This document shows positions 9,462-18,249 of a stretch of 64,000 bases of DNA, piece after piece. Below the pieces are notes generated by a model. The model did no database searches and was not told the DNA's origin. It was given only the letters and a program-made list of their open reading frames with translations. Origin of the DNA: Streptomyces sp. MMG1121 (GTDB lineage: Bacteria; Actinomycetota; Actinomycetes; Streptomycetales; Streptomycetaceae); the NCBI RefSeq assembly GCF_001280015.1, contig NZ_LGDV01000194.1:19219-83218 (forward strand), given 5' to 3'. How positions within the stretch are numbered: the first letter of the stretch is position 1; every line of letters begins with the position of its first letter. The position numbers and the translations under genes are program-made.

Positions 9462-12400
9462 TCATGCGCCGGGCTCCAGTACGGCCAGGACCCGGACCAT
9501 CGGGTCGCCTGAGGTCCGCAGCTGGGCGGCGGCCTCGGCCAGGCGGTCCGCCGCTTCGTCGCGGGTGGAACGGGTGAACCCCGGGAGCAGCTCCTGCCGC
9601 CAGTCGCCGACTTGCTTCTCGTACGCGCGCAGCGGGGCGTCGACCTCCCTGTCGGCGATTTCCCGCAGACCGTCAAGCGTCCGCCGGGTCTCGGCCACGG
9701 CCTTGGGGACCAGCAGCTGAAGGTCCTCCAGGGGGCCCGGGGCGTAGTGGTCGGGCATGTCTGGTCCGATGCCCAGTTCGACGAGAAGCTCCGGGGTGAG
9801 TTCCCGTACCCGGGGCTCCGGCTCGTTGAGGCGGTCGATCGCGAGCCATGCGACGAGGGTCGGCCGCCCCTCGGCGTTGGACCACACGCCCTGGGTGAGG
9901 ACCACCGGCACGGGTGCGACCCGGGGATCGACCTGGAGGACCTGGGCCTGCTGGCGACCGAGCTGGACGAGTACCTTGTCGCTGATCCACTCGACCACCG
10001 GGTGGAGTTCGCCGACGTAGTGGGCGTCCGGCCATAGCGAGGACGAATCGGAGTCCTCGCGGGCCCTCTTGAGTGAATCAGCCGCGTCCTCGCGGCTGAA
10101 GGTCAGCTTCATCCGGCGGGCGATGTTCTGATCGCGCAGATAGCCGGGTGGCAGCACGTCGAGCCGGTCGGCCAGGTCTTCGGGAGTGTCGAAGCTGAGG
10201 TCAGTGCCGGTGAAGACGGTGTTGAGGTGGAACGACTCCAGCTTGGCCAGTTCGTCCAGACCCGTGCGTACGTACAAGAGGCGATTCCGCTCTGGGGCGG
10301 GGTCGAACAGGCGCAGCTCGTCCACGGTCGGGATATCGGAATCTTCCGTGGTCGAGGTGGGACCGTCCTGCACAGGGTTGGGTTCTTCCAGAGCATCGGA
10401 CCCGTAGTCGTCCAGGTCCACGTCTAGGTCGAAATCGAAGTCGGCGTCGGAGCCGGAGACGTCGGCCTTTGCTTCCACCGGGGCCAGGCCGGTACCGAAC
10501 TCGCTCATCGTCTGGCGGGCCACGGGGAAGTCGGCGGACAGACCGCCGCTTTCGGCGAGCGCGTCCACATCGACGGCCTGGAGGTCGGCGACCGCGTCCT
10601 CGGGAGGAGCGTCGCGGAGCAGCGCCTCCATCACCCGGCGTTCCTCCTTGCCCCAATCGTCCTCCTTCGTAGCAGCCTCCACCGCACCCAGCACCTCGTG
10701 GACCCGCGCCTCGCGAGCGAGGACTTTCTCCGCGACCGTCCGGTCGTCCAGGGCGCCCTCGACCTCGCTCCGCAGGATCAGCGCTCGGAACTCGGGGTTC
10801 TCGGTCTGCCCGTAGCGGTCGATACGGCCGTTGCGCTGCTCGACCCGGATCAGGCTCCACGGCAGATCCCAGTGAACGAGGTGGTGGCACTGCCGGTGAA
10901 GGTTGACGCCTTCGGAGGCGCCGTCGCCGGTGAGCAGCAGTCGCACGTCGCTGCCGGCCCGCGCGAACTCGTCTACGTAGTCCATTTGCACCGTATCGGA
11001 GACCTCGCTGTGCATCACTTTGACGGCGGCTTCACCGTCCTTGGGCTTCTTCCAGCCCAACAGCGCAGGCAGTACCGACCCAAGCCAGTTAAGGGTCTCG
11101 CGGCGTTCAGAGAACACGACCGCGCGGGTTGAGCTACCCGGTCCGACCTTGATCTGGCGGAGATAGGAGACGAGAGCGGCGAGCTTGGCCGTGGTCACGG
11201 CTCCAGCCGCCGATGCCTGATCGATCTCGCGGGCGAGTTCCGTGAGCCGGAGCAATGAGGTGACCTCCGGCATTGCCGAGTGCGCCTCCGCGATGGTCAG
11301 CGGCGGATCGGTGACGTTCTTGTGCCCTTCCGGAAGGGCGTGGCCGAGGCTGGCCAGTTTCTTGCGGGCTGTCACGAACAGCGCGCGGTGAGAGGACAGG
11401 AAGGACTTCAGCAGCACGTAAGGGAAGAGGCGATCGGCCTCGTGCGGGTCAGGATTCCTCAGCCAATTCTCGGTCAGCTCGGCGAAGACGCGCTCCTCCA
11501 GCTCGCCCGCCACACAGGGGATCGGCTTCGACTCGCCGCGAGGCGCCCACGAGCCTTCCAGCGCCTTGGCCACTTCCGTGCTCACCTTGGTACGGCGCAA
11601 CATGAGGTGGTGTAGCTCGGATGCCTTGGGGTTCTGCTCGTGCTTGACGGCCATCGGGTCCAGGAGCCGGACCAGGCCGGTGAAGTCCCGCATCACACCG
11701 TTGTGCGGGGTGGCGCTCGCGAGGATCAGTGCGTCGGTCTGCTTCGCGAGCAGCTCGGCCAGGATGCGGCGGTCGCTGCCACGGTTGATCAGGTTGTGGG
11801 ACTCGTCGATCACGACGGCGTCCCAATCGACGCCCTGGAGCCAGGCACCGTAGCGCTTGGCGTTTTTCAGGGTGTCCATCGAGATGATGACGCGCTTGTA
11901 GTACGTGAACGGGTTCCGGCCGACCGGGATCTTCCGCTCGATCCTGGAGATTCCCATACTGTCCAGACGGACGAGGGGCAGCGAGAAGCGGGTCCACATC
12001 TCGTGCTGGAACTGCTCGAGCACCGGCGCCGGCGTGACCACGAGAATGCGCTCGCCGCGGCCCCGACGGATCAGCTCACCGAGCAGGATCCCGATCTCCA
12101 GGGTCTTGCCGAGGCCGACGACATCACCGATCAGCAGGCGCGGCCGCAGCGGGTTGGCGAGGGCCTTTTCGGCGGGCCGCAGCTGGTAGTCCATGCGATC
12201 GAGCAGAAAGCCCTCGGTGAGCGCGAGACGGCGCTCGATCTGGGGAAGCGGGGTTTTGCGCAGCACCGCCTCCAGGAAGAGCCGGCTGAGTCGGTACCCG
12301 TCGGACGTGTCGTGGACGAGCCGGGTGTTCTCGGGGCGGAGAACGCGGGGCATGCCGTCGAGCGAGGTGAGGAAGCGCGCCCGGTGCCCGCGGACCAGCT

Positions 12401-12542
12401 CGGATGCGCCGGTCGCCTCGATCAGGAATTCGCCGGGGCGGACCTCGTCGCTGTTGGTGACCAGCCACTCCTCGTCCCGTACCTCGATCACCGTGCCCGC
12501 CGGGGGCGGGCCCGAGAGGAGGTCGGACGCTGCGTTGGGCAT
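9462..12542 (-). CDS. drmD: SNF2-family helicase, DISARM DrmD-like
   Basis: The 1026-residue product starts at ATG 12542, chosen because AAAGGAA lies about 10 bases upstream. An in-frame start 54 bases earlier lacks this. SNF2 motifs are intact: motif I GLGKT (about 143-147), motif II DESHN (246-250), SATPHNG, and the second-lobe string EQRNGRIDRYGQ. The length and the N-terminal non-helicase segment of about 100 residues match DrmD, the SNF2 protein of class 1 DISARM. The next gene downstream is a large adenine methyltransferase, as in class 1 DISARM (drmD-drmMI). It is an ATP-driven translocase, probably acting on incoming DNA. The symbol rests on family resemblance and gene order; other SNF2-methyltransferase defence loci share this look. 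Confidence 0.8.
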   Translation of the reverse strand: MPNAASDLLSGPPPAGTVIEVRDEEWLVTNSDEVRPGEFLIEATGASELVRGHRARFLTSLDGMPRVLRPENTRLVHDTSDGYRLSRLFLEAVLRKTPLPQIERRLALTEGFLLDRMDYQLRPAEKALANPLRPRLLIGDVVGLGKTLEIGILLGELIRRGRGERILVVTPAPVLEQFQHEMWTRFSLPLVRLDSMGISRIERKIPVGRNPFTYYKRVIISMDTLKNAKRYGAWLQGVDWDAVVIDESHNLINRGSDRRILAELLAKQTDALILASATPHNGVMRDFTGLVRLLDPMAVKHEQNPKASELHHLMLRRTKVSTEVAKALEGSWAPRGESKPIPCVAGELEERVFAELTENWLRNPDPHEADRLFPYVLLKSFLSSHRALFVTARKKLASLGHALPEGHKNVTDPPLTIAEAHSAMPEVTSLLRLTELAREIDQASAAGAVTTAKLAALVSYLRQIKVGPGSSTRAVVFSERRETLNWLGSVLPALLGWKKPKDGEAAVKVMHSEVSDTVQMDYVDEFARAGSDVRLLLTGDGASEGVNLHRQCHHLVHWDLPWSLIRVEQRNGRIDRYGQTENPEFRALILRSEVEGALDDRTVAEKVLAREARVHEVLGAVEAATKEDDWGKEERRVMEALLRDAPPEDAVADLQAVDVDALAESGGLSADFPVARQTMSEFGTGLAPVEAKADVSGSDADFDFDLDVDLDDYGSDALEEPNPVQDGPTSTTEDSDIPTVDELRLFDPAPERNRLLYVRTGLDELAKLESFHLNTVFTGTDLSFDTPEDLADRLDVLPPGYLRDQNIARRMKLTFSREDAADSLKRAREDSDSSSLWPDAHYVGELHPVVEWISDKVLVQLGRQQAQVLQVDPRVAPVPVVLTQGVWSNAEGRPTLVAWLAIDRLNEPEPRVRELTPELLVELGIGPDMPDHYAPGPLEDLQLLVPKAVAETRRTLDGLREIADREVDAPLRAYEKQVGDWRQELLPGFTRSTRDEAADRLAEAAAQLRTSGDPMVRVLAVLEPGA

Positions 12543-12726
12543 GGCGGGCGGTTCCTTTCGACAGGACGGTGGGACGCACGCCCGGCCCGGGCGCACTAGG
12601 TTCTGTTTCTACCGGTGAAGGGGACAGCGCGGGCCCCTGTCGAAGCCTAAACGGACAAAGGTCCTCGCGATCCGGGATCTGCAAGCTGCTGTCGCCGGCC
12701 CGAGTCAAGACCCATGCCGCGACAGC

Positions 12727-14070
12727 TCAGAGGCGCCCGCTGTGGGCGTATGCCTTCCGCAGCCGTTCGGCAGCCCGCAGGGCTACGGGCGGAGTCACGG
12801 CGGCTTCGGGCGTCGCGGGGGGCTCCGGCGGCGCGAGGCGGTAGCTGGTCACGGTGGGCTGCGCGGGGACCGGTGCGGCGGGCCCCGGAACGTGGTGCGC
12901 ACCGGGGTCCACCACGGTTGGGACATACCCGGCGGGGTTGGGCGCGGGCTCGGCCGCCACGTCCAGGGGTTCCAGGTTCTGCGCTTCGGCCTCCAGGAAC
13001 TCGTCGAACAGGTCGGGTGCCCACGGACTGTCCGGAGCGGCCCCCTGGTCGACGGCCTGCTGCGCCGCTTGCTGGACCTCAGGGTCCGCCAGGTCGGAAA
13101 GAGCGTTCGCGGGGAGCTCGGGGATCAGTCCGGATTCCGTCACGAGGACTCGCAGCTGGTCCGCGGCGGCTTCTTCCGTCAGCCCGTGACCGGCGAGCAA
13201 CTGGCGTAGGTCGCTCTCGATCTCGTCGAGCGACGGCCGCTGTGCCGCCACCTGCACCAGAATCCGGCCCAGCAGCGGCAGGTACGGCGCGTACATGCCG
13301 TCCCACTTTGGTGCGGTGAGCAAGGGGGCAAAGGGGTACGGCGGCCGCTTGGCGGCCGCGAAGAACAGCACCGCCCCCAGCGAGTAGATGTCTGCCGGCT
13401 CCTCGACGTGCTTGGCGTCGGTCGCCTGCTCCAGCGACATGTAGGACGGGGTACCGAAGCCGACACCCGTCTTGGTGAGAGCCGCGTCGCTGTCCCGCTC
13501 GGTGAGGACGGCGAGACCGAAGTCGAGTACGACGGGGCCGTCGGGCCCGAGAGCGATGTTGCCCGGCTTGAGATCCCGGTGCAGCAGTTTGGCGGCGTGG
13601 ATGGCTCGCAGAGCGTCCACCAAGGCGAGGCCGAGCGCACCGTACGGGCCCACGGGCAGGGGACCGCAGGCGTGGACGAGCTTGTGGAGGGTCGGCCCGT
13701 GGACATAATCCATGGCCAACCAGGGCTGCTCGGCCTCGGCATCGGCGCCGAGCAGCCCCGGGACCCGCGCACTGGCTACCGTACGCATCGTCTCAATCTC
13801 TTGTGCGAACCGCGCCCGGGCTTCCGCTTCGGAGTGCTCGGAACTGTCTCGCAGCTTCGACGGCTTGATCACCTTGACTGCCGCCAGGGTCGGATGAGCC
13901 GACTCCCTGAACTCGGTCAGGTGGTATCCCGTCTCCAGCTCGGGACCGAGGTTCTGCAGCGGGAGCCTGCGCCCGAGATACGTACGGCCCATCCCGCCCT
14001 GTCCGAGCACGGCGAGCAGTTCGAACGGGCCCAGTACCACCGGGTCCTTCTCATCGTTCAGCTCGTACAT
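12727..14070 (-). CDS. Eukaryotic-type Ser/Thr protein kinase
   Basis: ATG 14070 gives 447 residues and begins 10 residues before the kinase fold; an upstream in-frame start would add only low-complexity sequence. All catalytic motifs are present: Gly loop GQGGMG, AVKVIK lysine, HRDLKPGN catalytic loop, DFGLAV metal-binding loop, and activation-segment end GTPSYMSLEQ. The C-terminal half is soluble and Pro/Ala-rich. No transmembrane segment or PASTA repeat is present, unlike PknB-type housekeeping kinases. It reads in the same direction as the SNF2 gene, ending 184 bases before that gene starts, so it is plausibly part of the defence operon. A kinase is not a standard DISARM component; Pgl/BREX-like systems have kinases (PglW), which makes the link credible. 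It could instead be an unrelated cytosolic kinase. Confidence 0.85.
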   Translation of the reverse strand: MYELNDEKDPVVLGPFELLAVLGQGGMGRTYLGRRLPLQNLGPELETGYHLTEFRESAHPTLAAVKVIKPSKLRDSSEHSEAEARARFAQEIETMRTVASARVPGLLGADAEAEQPWLAMDYVHGPTLHKLVHACGPLPVGPYGALGLALVDALRAIHAAKLLHRDLKPGNIALGPDGPVVLDFGLAVLTERDSDAALTKTGVGFGTPSYMSLEQATDAKHVEEPADIYSLGAVLFFAAAKRPPYPFAPLLTAPKWDGMYAPYLPLLGRILVQVAAQRPSLDEIESDLRQLLAGHGLTEEAAADQLRVLVTESGLIPELPANALSDLADPEVQQAAQQAVDQGAAPDSPWAPDLFDEFLEAEAQNLEPLDVAAEPAPNPAGYVPTVVDPGAHHVPGPAAPVPAQPTVTSYRLAPPEPPATPEAAVTPPVALRAAERLRKAYAHSGRL

Positions 14071-14260
14071 GGCTCGTGCCCCCCACCCGTGTCGAACGCT
14101 GGACCTCGGTTTCGTCGGCAGTGCGTGCGGCTCTGGAGGAGTCGGGACGCTCGGGAGGGCCGCGTCCGGCCGACGGCGCACACAGCTTGTCGGCCAGTCT
14201 ACGGCGGGAGATCCGCTTCGCTGCCGGGACCGGAGCAGGTCAGGGAGCCGAGCGGCCAGA

Positions 14261-14734
14261 TCAGATCGCGTACTGGCCGAGAACCGACCTGCGGGGCCGG
14301 AGGATCGGCTGAAGCTCCTGGCGCAGCAGATCGGCGTCCGGTTCCGGCAGCCTCAACGACGCGCGGCGCATACGGGCACTCCAGCTCTCAAGCTTCGGGA
14401 AAACCTGAAGATGAGGGACGAGGTCGGCGAGGACCACCCCCTCGTGGCGCGGGGCGAGTCCGTGCACCTTGAGGGTGCATCCGGAAGGGAAGTCCCGGTC
14501 GCCGAAGGGCACGGGGTCCGGAAGCGCTGACACCTCGGAGGTGACGGTTGCCAGGCCCATGATCCGCCCGCGGTCGCGCTGGGGTTCCGGTATCAGCCTC
14601 TGGTTGTATAGAGGAGGATCTCGTCACTTCTCCGGGAGTCCGGTGGTGCGCCCGGCGGGGAAGGCCATCCTCTCGTTCTCCAGCACCCAGGCCAGGGGCT
14701 CCCGGTCGCCGATGATGATCAGATGCGTCGCCAT
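14261..14734 (-). pseudogene. Broken EVE/PUA-like domain gene
   Basis: Three minus-strand frames read one after another as an EVE-like protein. Frame 1 starts at ATG 14734, overlapping the stop of the RAMA gene (ATGA), reads MATHLIIIGDREPLAWVL and stops after 36 codons. A second frame carries DEILLYTTRG and then hits a TGA where a cysteine codon is expected. A third frame carries RDRGRIMGLATV and runs to a stop at 14261. The combined order matches actinobacterial EVE-domain proteins, in which GDEILLYTTRGCF-NP-RDRGR is contiguous. At least one nonsense change and two frame disruptions are needed, so this looks degraded rather than mis-sequenced at one base. EVE domains are thought to bind modified bases and often neighbour modification-dependent restriction systems. 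Confidence 0.6.
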
Positions 14735-15150
14735 CAGGCCCCGCCTCGCAGTTGTTCACGGAGGTCCTGAAGATGGACCTCGGGGTATTCCTTGAGGACG
14801 TACTTGCCGTAGCCGTTGATGTCGACTCCGGTCTGCGCCTTGAGCGCGGGCGAAGGCTTGGAGAACTCGCGGCCGTCTTCGATCTTGAGCCAGCCGTCCG
14901 CTGTCACCATGGCCTCGTGTGTCAGGCCGCGGCGCGGCTGGACGTGGATCAGCTTGTCCCCGGCCTTCAGCAGACCTGCCCTGATGAAAGGCATCAAGTC
15001 ACCGGGCCGACGCTCCGCCGTGGCTGTCGGCAGTCGGCCGGAGCCTCCGAGGAGCAGGCGCCGCAGTACGTCGTTAGGTGTGTCCACCAACGGCTCGCAC
15101 TGGCTCTGCAGGAACGCGAACACCTCGTCGTCTATCTCGATAGAGCGCAT
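14734..15150 (-). CDS. RAMA-domain protein
   Basis: The 138-residue product is read from ATG 15150; a GTG at 15183 is an alternative start. The N-terminal third (SIEIDDEVFAFLQ, then LRRLLLGG) looks like a small ribbon-helix-helix or SeqA-N-like dimerisation segment. The C-terminal half (about 55-130) has the RAMA pattern: a hydrophobic start LMPFIRAGLL, a central AMVTADGWLKI, and SPALKAQTG with a final NGYGKY. RAMA (Restriction enzyme Adenine Methylase Associated) domains occur in modification and restriction proteins and are predicted to recognise modified DNA. The stop overlaps the start of the broken EVE-like gene, so the two were once translationally coupled. The gene is first in the minus-strand series leading into the kinase and DrmD-like helicase. 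A sensor or regulator of DNA modification is the best guess. Confidence 0.65.
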   Translation of the reverse strand: MRSIEIDDEVFAFLQSQCEPLVDTPNDVLRRLLLGGSGRLPTATAERRPGDLMPFIRAGLLKAGDKLIHVQPRRGLTHEAMVTADGWLKIEDGREFSKPSPALKAQTGVDINGYGKYVLKEYPEVHLQDLREQLRGGA

Positions 15151-15466
15151 GAGCGCGAACGATCTCCAATCATCACTGGACACCTTAAGTCTCTAAAGTT
15201 TGCCAGATTACAAGTTTTCCTGCAAGGGTTGGCAGCCGGGGTCGTGAGCCATGCTGACGCGGTGTCCGGTCGATCGCTCAGAGCCTTGAGGTCCCCGTAG
15301 GCGAGGAGTCCGGCCGAGTCGAGGCTGCGGCGTGGTGATAGGAGGGGCGCCGGGGCGGCGAGGCGTGATGCCTCTCGATCGAGGCGTCTGGACTGGAGGC
15401 TCTCGTACCCTTGGAGGCGGTTCAGACCTCGATGACAGTGGCGGGTCCGCCGCACGGTGCGTTGAG
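15151..15466. other. Junction between defence island and IS remnant
   Basis: No gene is recognisable in this stretch. It contains a short A/T-rich segment (about 15180-15220) just upstream of the RAMA gene that may hold its promoter, then sequence of no recognised family leading into the IS1380 fragment. Confidence 0.4.
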
Positions 15467-15745
15467 ATGGAGCTGCGACACCGCCAGCGGGTCCGCGCCG
15501 CGGACCGCATCCGCGTAGCCTGCACCACCTGCCCCCTGCATAACGCCGCGCAAAATCAGAGTCGGCTGGAGATCGTCCAGATCACATTAGGCCTGCTGGC
15601 CTGGATGGCGATGCTCGCCCTCGCCTGTGGCTCTCGGCTGAGGGGACCCCTGCGCCTGCTGCTGTGGCGGCGGACTCGCTGGACAGTCACAGCGCTGCGA
15701 GGGGCTGTGCGAGGCTGTCGGCTCCAGAGAGACTGGTCCGGTTGG
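15467..15745 (+). pseudogene. IS1380-family transposase, C-terminal remnant
   Basis: The plus frame from 15467 reads MELRHRQRVRAADRIR, then CPLH, AQN and LLAWMAMLAL. In intact Streptomyces IS1380 transposases the end reads ELRHR-R-R-EDRIR, then KDTGL-NLPLH, QNRIWC-IV and L-AWMQMLAL. The match is collinear, but the KDTGL block is damaged and the N-terminal catalytic part is missing. It marks an old insertion at the edge of the defence island. Confidence 0.65.
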
Positions 15746-15772
15746 CGCTTCGTGTGCCCGTGCGACCCGCAC

Positions 15773-16450
15773 CTATGGGTTGCTGTCGGTGACCAGCTTC
15801 AACAAGCCCATAATGTCTGTTAGGTCGGGGATCACGACGTGGGCACCTGTCGCGCGCAGTTCCTCGGCGGAGCTCCGTCCCGTGGCGACGGCGATGATGC
15901 GGACGCCGGTGGCGAGACCGCCCTCGACGTCGGCGGGGGTGTCGCCGATAAGAACCGCGTCTGGGGCCGCAACGGATGCGCGGGTGAGCGCCATTTTCAC
16001 GAGTCCTGGCCGAAGATCGGCGTCCTCGCCGTAGGCGCCGCCGTCCCAGTGGATGTGGGTGTCCAGGCCAAAGACGTTGAGCTTGATCTCGGCGACCGCG
16101 CGTACGTTTCCGGTGACGACGGTCTGTCGGAGTCCGGCGGCGGCGAGCGCGTCGAGGGCGGCTGCGGCGCCGGGCAGTGCGTGACCTTGCTCGCGTAGTT
16201 CGCCAGCGTGCCGGATGTGCTGGGCCGTGAGTGCCGCCGCGAACCGCTCGAAGTCGGCTCGGTCGGTGGTGAGGCCGTGGAGCTTGGCGGTCTCCCGGAA
16301 GATGACGGCTTCGGTGATCCCGTCGATCTTGGCTTGTTGGCGCATCGCTTGACCGGTCACTTCCTCGAAGGCCGCGGCGGACAGCCTGCGTCCGACGCCG
16401 CGCGTGTCGATGAGTGTGTGGTCGATGTCCCACAAGACAAGCTGTGGCAT
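15773..16450 (-). CDS. HAD-superfamily phosphatase
   Basis: ATG 16450 gives 225 residues and places the catalytic DIDHT six residues from the start; a longer in-frame start lacks homology. HAD motifs follow in order: nucleophile DxD (DIDHTLIDT), motif II VVTGN (Thr), and the metal-binding acidic pair GDTPADV. The helical cap between motifs I and II is the subfamily I type, as in phosphoglycolate phosphatase and PpaX. It should hydrolyse a small phosphorylated metabolite in the cytosol. The substrate cannot be read from the sequence. It is divergent from the XRE regulator at 16565, sharing a 114-base intergenic region. Confidence 0.85.
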   Translation of the reverse strand: MPQLVLWDIDHTLIDTRGVGRRLSAAAFEEVTGQAMRQQAKIDGITEAVIFRETAKLHGLTTDRADFERFAAALTAQHIRHAGELREQGHALPGAAAALDALAAAGLRQTVVTGNVRAVAEIKLNVFGLDTHIHWDGGAYGEDADLRPGLVKMALTRASVAAPDAVLIGDTPADVEGGLATGVRIIAVATGRSSAEELRATGAHVVIPDLTDIMGLLKLVTDSNP

Positions 16451-16516
16451 GCGACGAGCCCTTTCGAACTGGACGTCCAAGCAGTTGCGCTGAGTCCCCA
16501 ATCGTTGCGGAAAGTG

Positions 16517-16529
16517 TCCGCGACGCGGA
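16517..16529. promoter_or_regulatory. Short inverted repeat in divergent promoter region
   Basis: TCCGC-GAC-GCGGA is a perfect 5-base inverted repeat between the HAD gene and the XRE regulator gene. Its position suggests an operator for the adjacent regulator, but it is short enough to be chance. Confidence 0.3.
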
Positions 16530-16564
16530 AGACAGCCCTACCCTGACGAAATACGGGAGGCCCG

Positions 16565-17776
16565 ATGGTCGATTCACCGAAGCTGCCCATCGGGCGGCAG
16601 GTCAGGCACTACAGGCGCAAGAACGGTAACCGCTCGCAGGCCGCCATCGCAGGCCTGTGCGGGATCACCGAGCGATACCTGTCCCTGATCGAAACCGGGA
16701 AGAAGACACCGTCGCCCGATGTGTTGGCCCGACTCGCGCGTGAGCTAGGCGTGCCGATGTCGGCGCTGCTCTCGGATGAGCCTCACCCCGAGTCCGGCGT
16801 CTCACTGAGCACCGTGCCCGACATTGCTCGTGCCTTGATGGGGTACACGGGAGTCCGGGCCGGCGCCGCCGTGACTCCGGCGGAACTCCGGGACCGCGTT
16901 GAAGAAGCCTGGAGGACCTGGCAGACCAGCGAGGAGCGATTCAGCGAAGTCGAGCAGGTGCTCCCGCAGTTGATCGCTGACGTAGAGTGCGCCGTCCGCG
17001 CATATCGCACAGGAGAGGAATCCAGGGCCCGCCGCGAAGTGCTGCGTACTTCGGCGGACTTGTACGGCCTGCTGCGGTCGTATTGCCGGCGCACGGGACG
17101 CCTCGACCTTGCGCTCATGGTTGCGGACCGCGCTCGCCGCGCCGCGGAGGACGCGGACGACCCGATCCGCCTGGCCGCGGCACACTGGAATTTCGGGCAC
17201 TGCCTGCTCTCCCAGGAGGGCGGTGCCGATGAAGCGGGGGAGATCGCCGAGGCGGCTGTCCAGCAACTCCAGGATGTTCCGGACAGTGATGAGAAGGCGG
17301 CCATGCAGGGCGCCCTGGAACTCGTATGTGTGGTGGCTGATGCTCAGAGCAGGCGGTGGTGGCATGCCCGCCAGCGGCTGGAGGAGCAGGCGGCTCCCTT
17401 GGCACAGCGAGCGGGTGAGGCCAACATCCAGTGGACGGTGTTCGGGCCTACGAACATTCATCTGCACGCGCTGAGCATCGAGATGCTGGCAGGGGAGGGC
17501 GCTGAAGGACTTCGCCTGGCCGACGAGGTAGACATCTCCCGCCTGCCGAGCAGGGAACGGCAGTTCACGTTCACCCTGGAAGTGGCGCGCTGTTATGACC
17601 TGCGGCGCGATGACGCCGCGGTCCTCGTCCACCTTCTGGACTTGGAGAAGCTGAGTCCGCAGGACATGGTGCGCAGCAAGTTGGCCACCGACATGGTGTT
17701 GGGCCTGCTCGATCGTGTTCGTCCCACGTACCGCCGCCAGACCCTGGGGCTGGCGGAGCGCCTCGGGGTTGTCTGA
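16565..17776 (+). CDS. XRE-family transcriptional regulator with long helical C-terminus
   Basis: The 403-residue product begins with an XRE/Cro helix-turn-helix (about residues 8-65: SQAAIAGLCGITERYLSLIE is the HTH core). About 300 residues of Ala/Leu-rich helices follow and resemble TPR-like repeats. This architecture is common in actinomycetes, often beside small regulatory or ATP-binding genes. ATG 16565 is preceded by GGGAGG. A strong hairpin follows the stop, so the gene is probably monocistronic. It likely regulates the operon immediately downstream (17860-19774) or the divergent HAD gene. Confidence 0.85.
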   Translation: MVDSPKLPIGRQVRHYRRKNGNRSQAAIAGLCGITERYLSLIETGKKTPSPDVLARLARELGVPMSALLSDEPHPESGVSLSTVPDIARALMGYTGVRAGAAVTPAELRDRVEEAWRTWQTSEERFSEVEQVLPQLIADVECAVRAYRTGEESRARREVLRTSADLYGLLRSYCRRTGRLDLALMVADRARRAAEDADDPIRLAAAHWNFGHCLLSQEGGADEAGEIAEAAVQQLQDVPDSDEKAAMQGALELVCVVADAQSRRWWHARQRLEEQAAPLAQRAGEANIQWTVFGPTNIHLHALSIEMLAGEGAEGLRLADEVDISRLPSRERQFTFTLEVARCYDLRRDDAAVLVHLLDLEKLSPQDMVRSKLATDMVLGLLDRVRPTYRRQTLGLAERLGVV

Positions 17777-17813
17777 CCCGAACCGGGAGTTCCCCCGAAC
17801 TCACGGTTCGGGT
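17776..17813 (+). terminator. Two-part hairpin after the XRE gene
   Basis: Nine-base outer arms (17776-17784 with 17805-17813) enclose a 2x2 internal loop and a perfect 6-base inner stem GAGTTC/GAACTC with a CCCC loop. It starts at the stop codon of the XRE gene. It is most likely an intrinsic terminator without a U tract, though an operator role is possible. Confidence 0.6.
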
Positions 17814-17859
17814 AACCGCGTTCTCCAGGTCCTACCGTCTCGGCAACAGTGGCGACGAG

Positions 17860-18249
17860 ATGGGGCGCACCGTGACGACAGAGCGTTCGTGCATCCTTCC
17901 TTGCCTGCCTGACCTGGCGCGGGAGGGATGGGAGGCGATCCGGGTCGACCGTTACTACGGTCTGCAGGCTCTGGCTCGGATGCACACTCCCGGAGCTGTG
18001 GCGATCGACCCGTCCACCATGCCGAGCGTGTGCTTCTTCGTTCAGGCCGGTTCGGCAGCGAAATGGCCGCAGGCACCAGCGATCAGCGTGATGACGTACT
18101 TCGAGCTGCCACCGGCTGCGCGGCAGACGCCGCCGGGAACGTACTGGCTTGTGCCGCCACGGGGCGGCACCCTCCGGCTGACCGACGAAGGCGCCCTGTT
18201 CATCGCACTCACCGAGGTCATCCCCGATTGGGCAGAGGCAGCATCGTGA
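17860..18249 (+). CDS. Hypothetical protein, first gene of coupled operon
   Basis: I do not recognise this 129-residue soluble protein. It has an early SCILPCLPDL, a central aromatic stretch MTYFELPP, and a Pro/Gly turn PPGTYWLVPP. ATG 17860 is the first start; GTG 17872 is better placed behind GGGG and may be the real one, giving 125 residues. Its stop overlaps the GTG of the next gene (GTGA), so the two are translationally coupled. The operon continues to a HATPase regulator. Confidence 0.6.
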   Translation: MGRTVTTERSCILPCLPDLAREGWEAIRVDRYYGLQALARMHTPGAVAIDPSTMPSVCFFVQAGSAAKWPQAPAISVMTYFELPPAARQTPPGTYWLVPPRGGTLRLTDEGALFIALTEVIPDWAEAAS

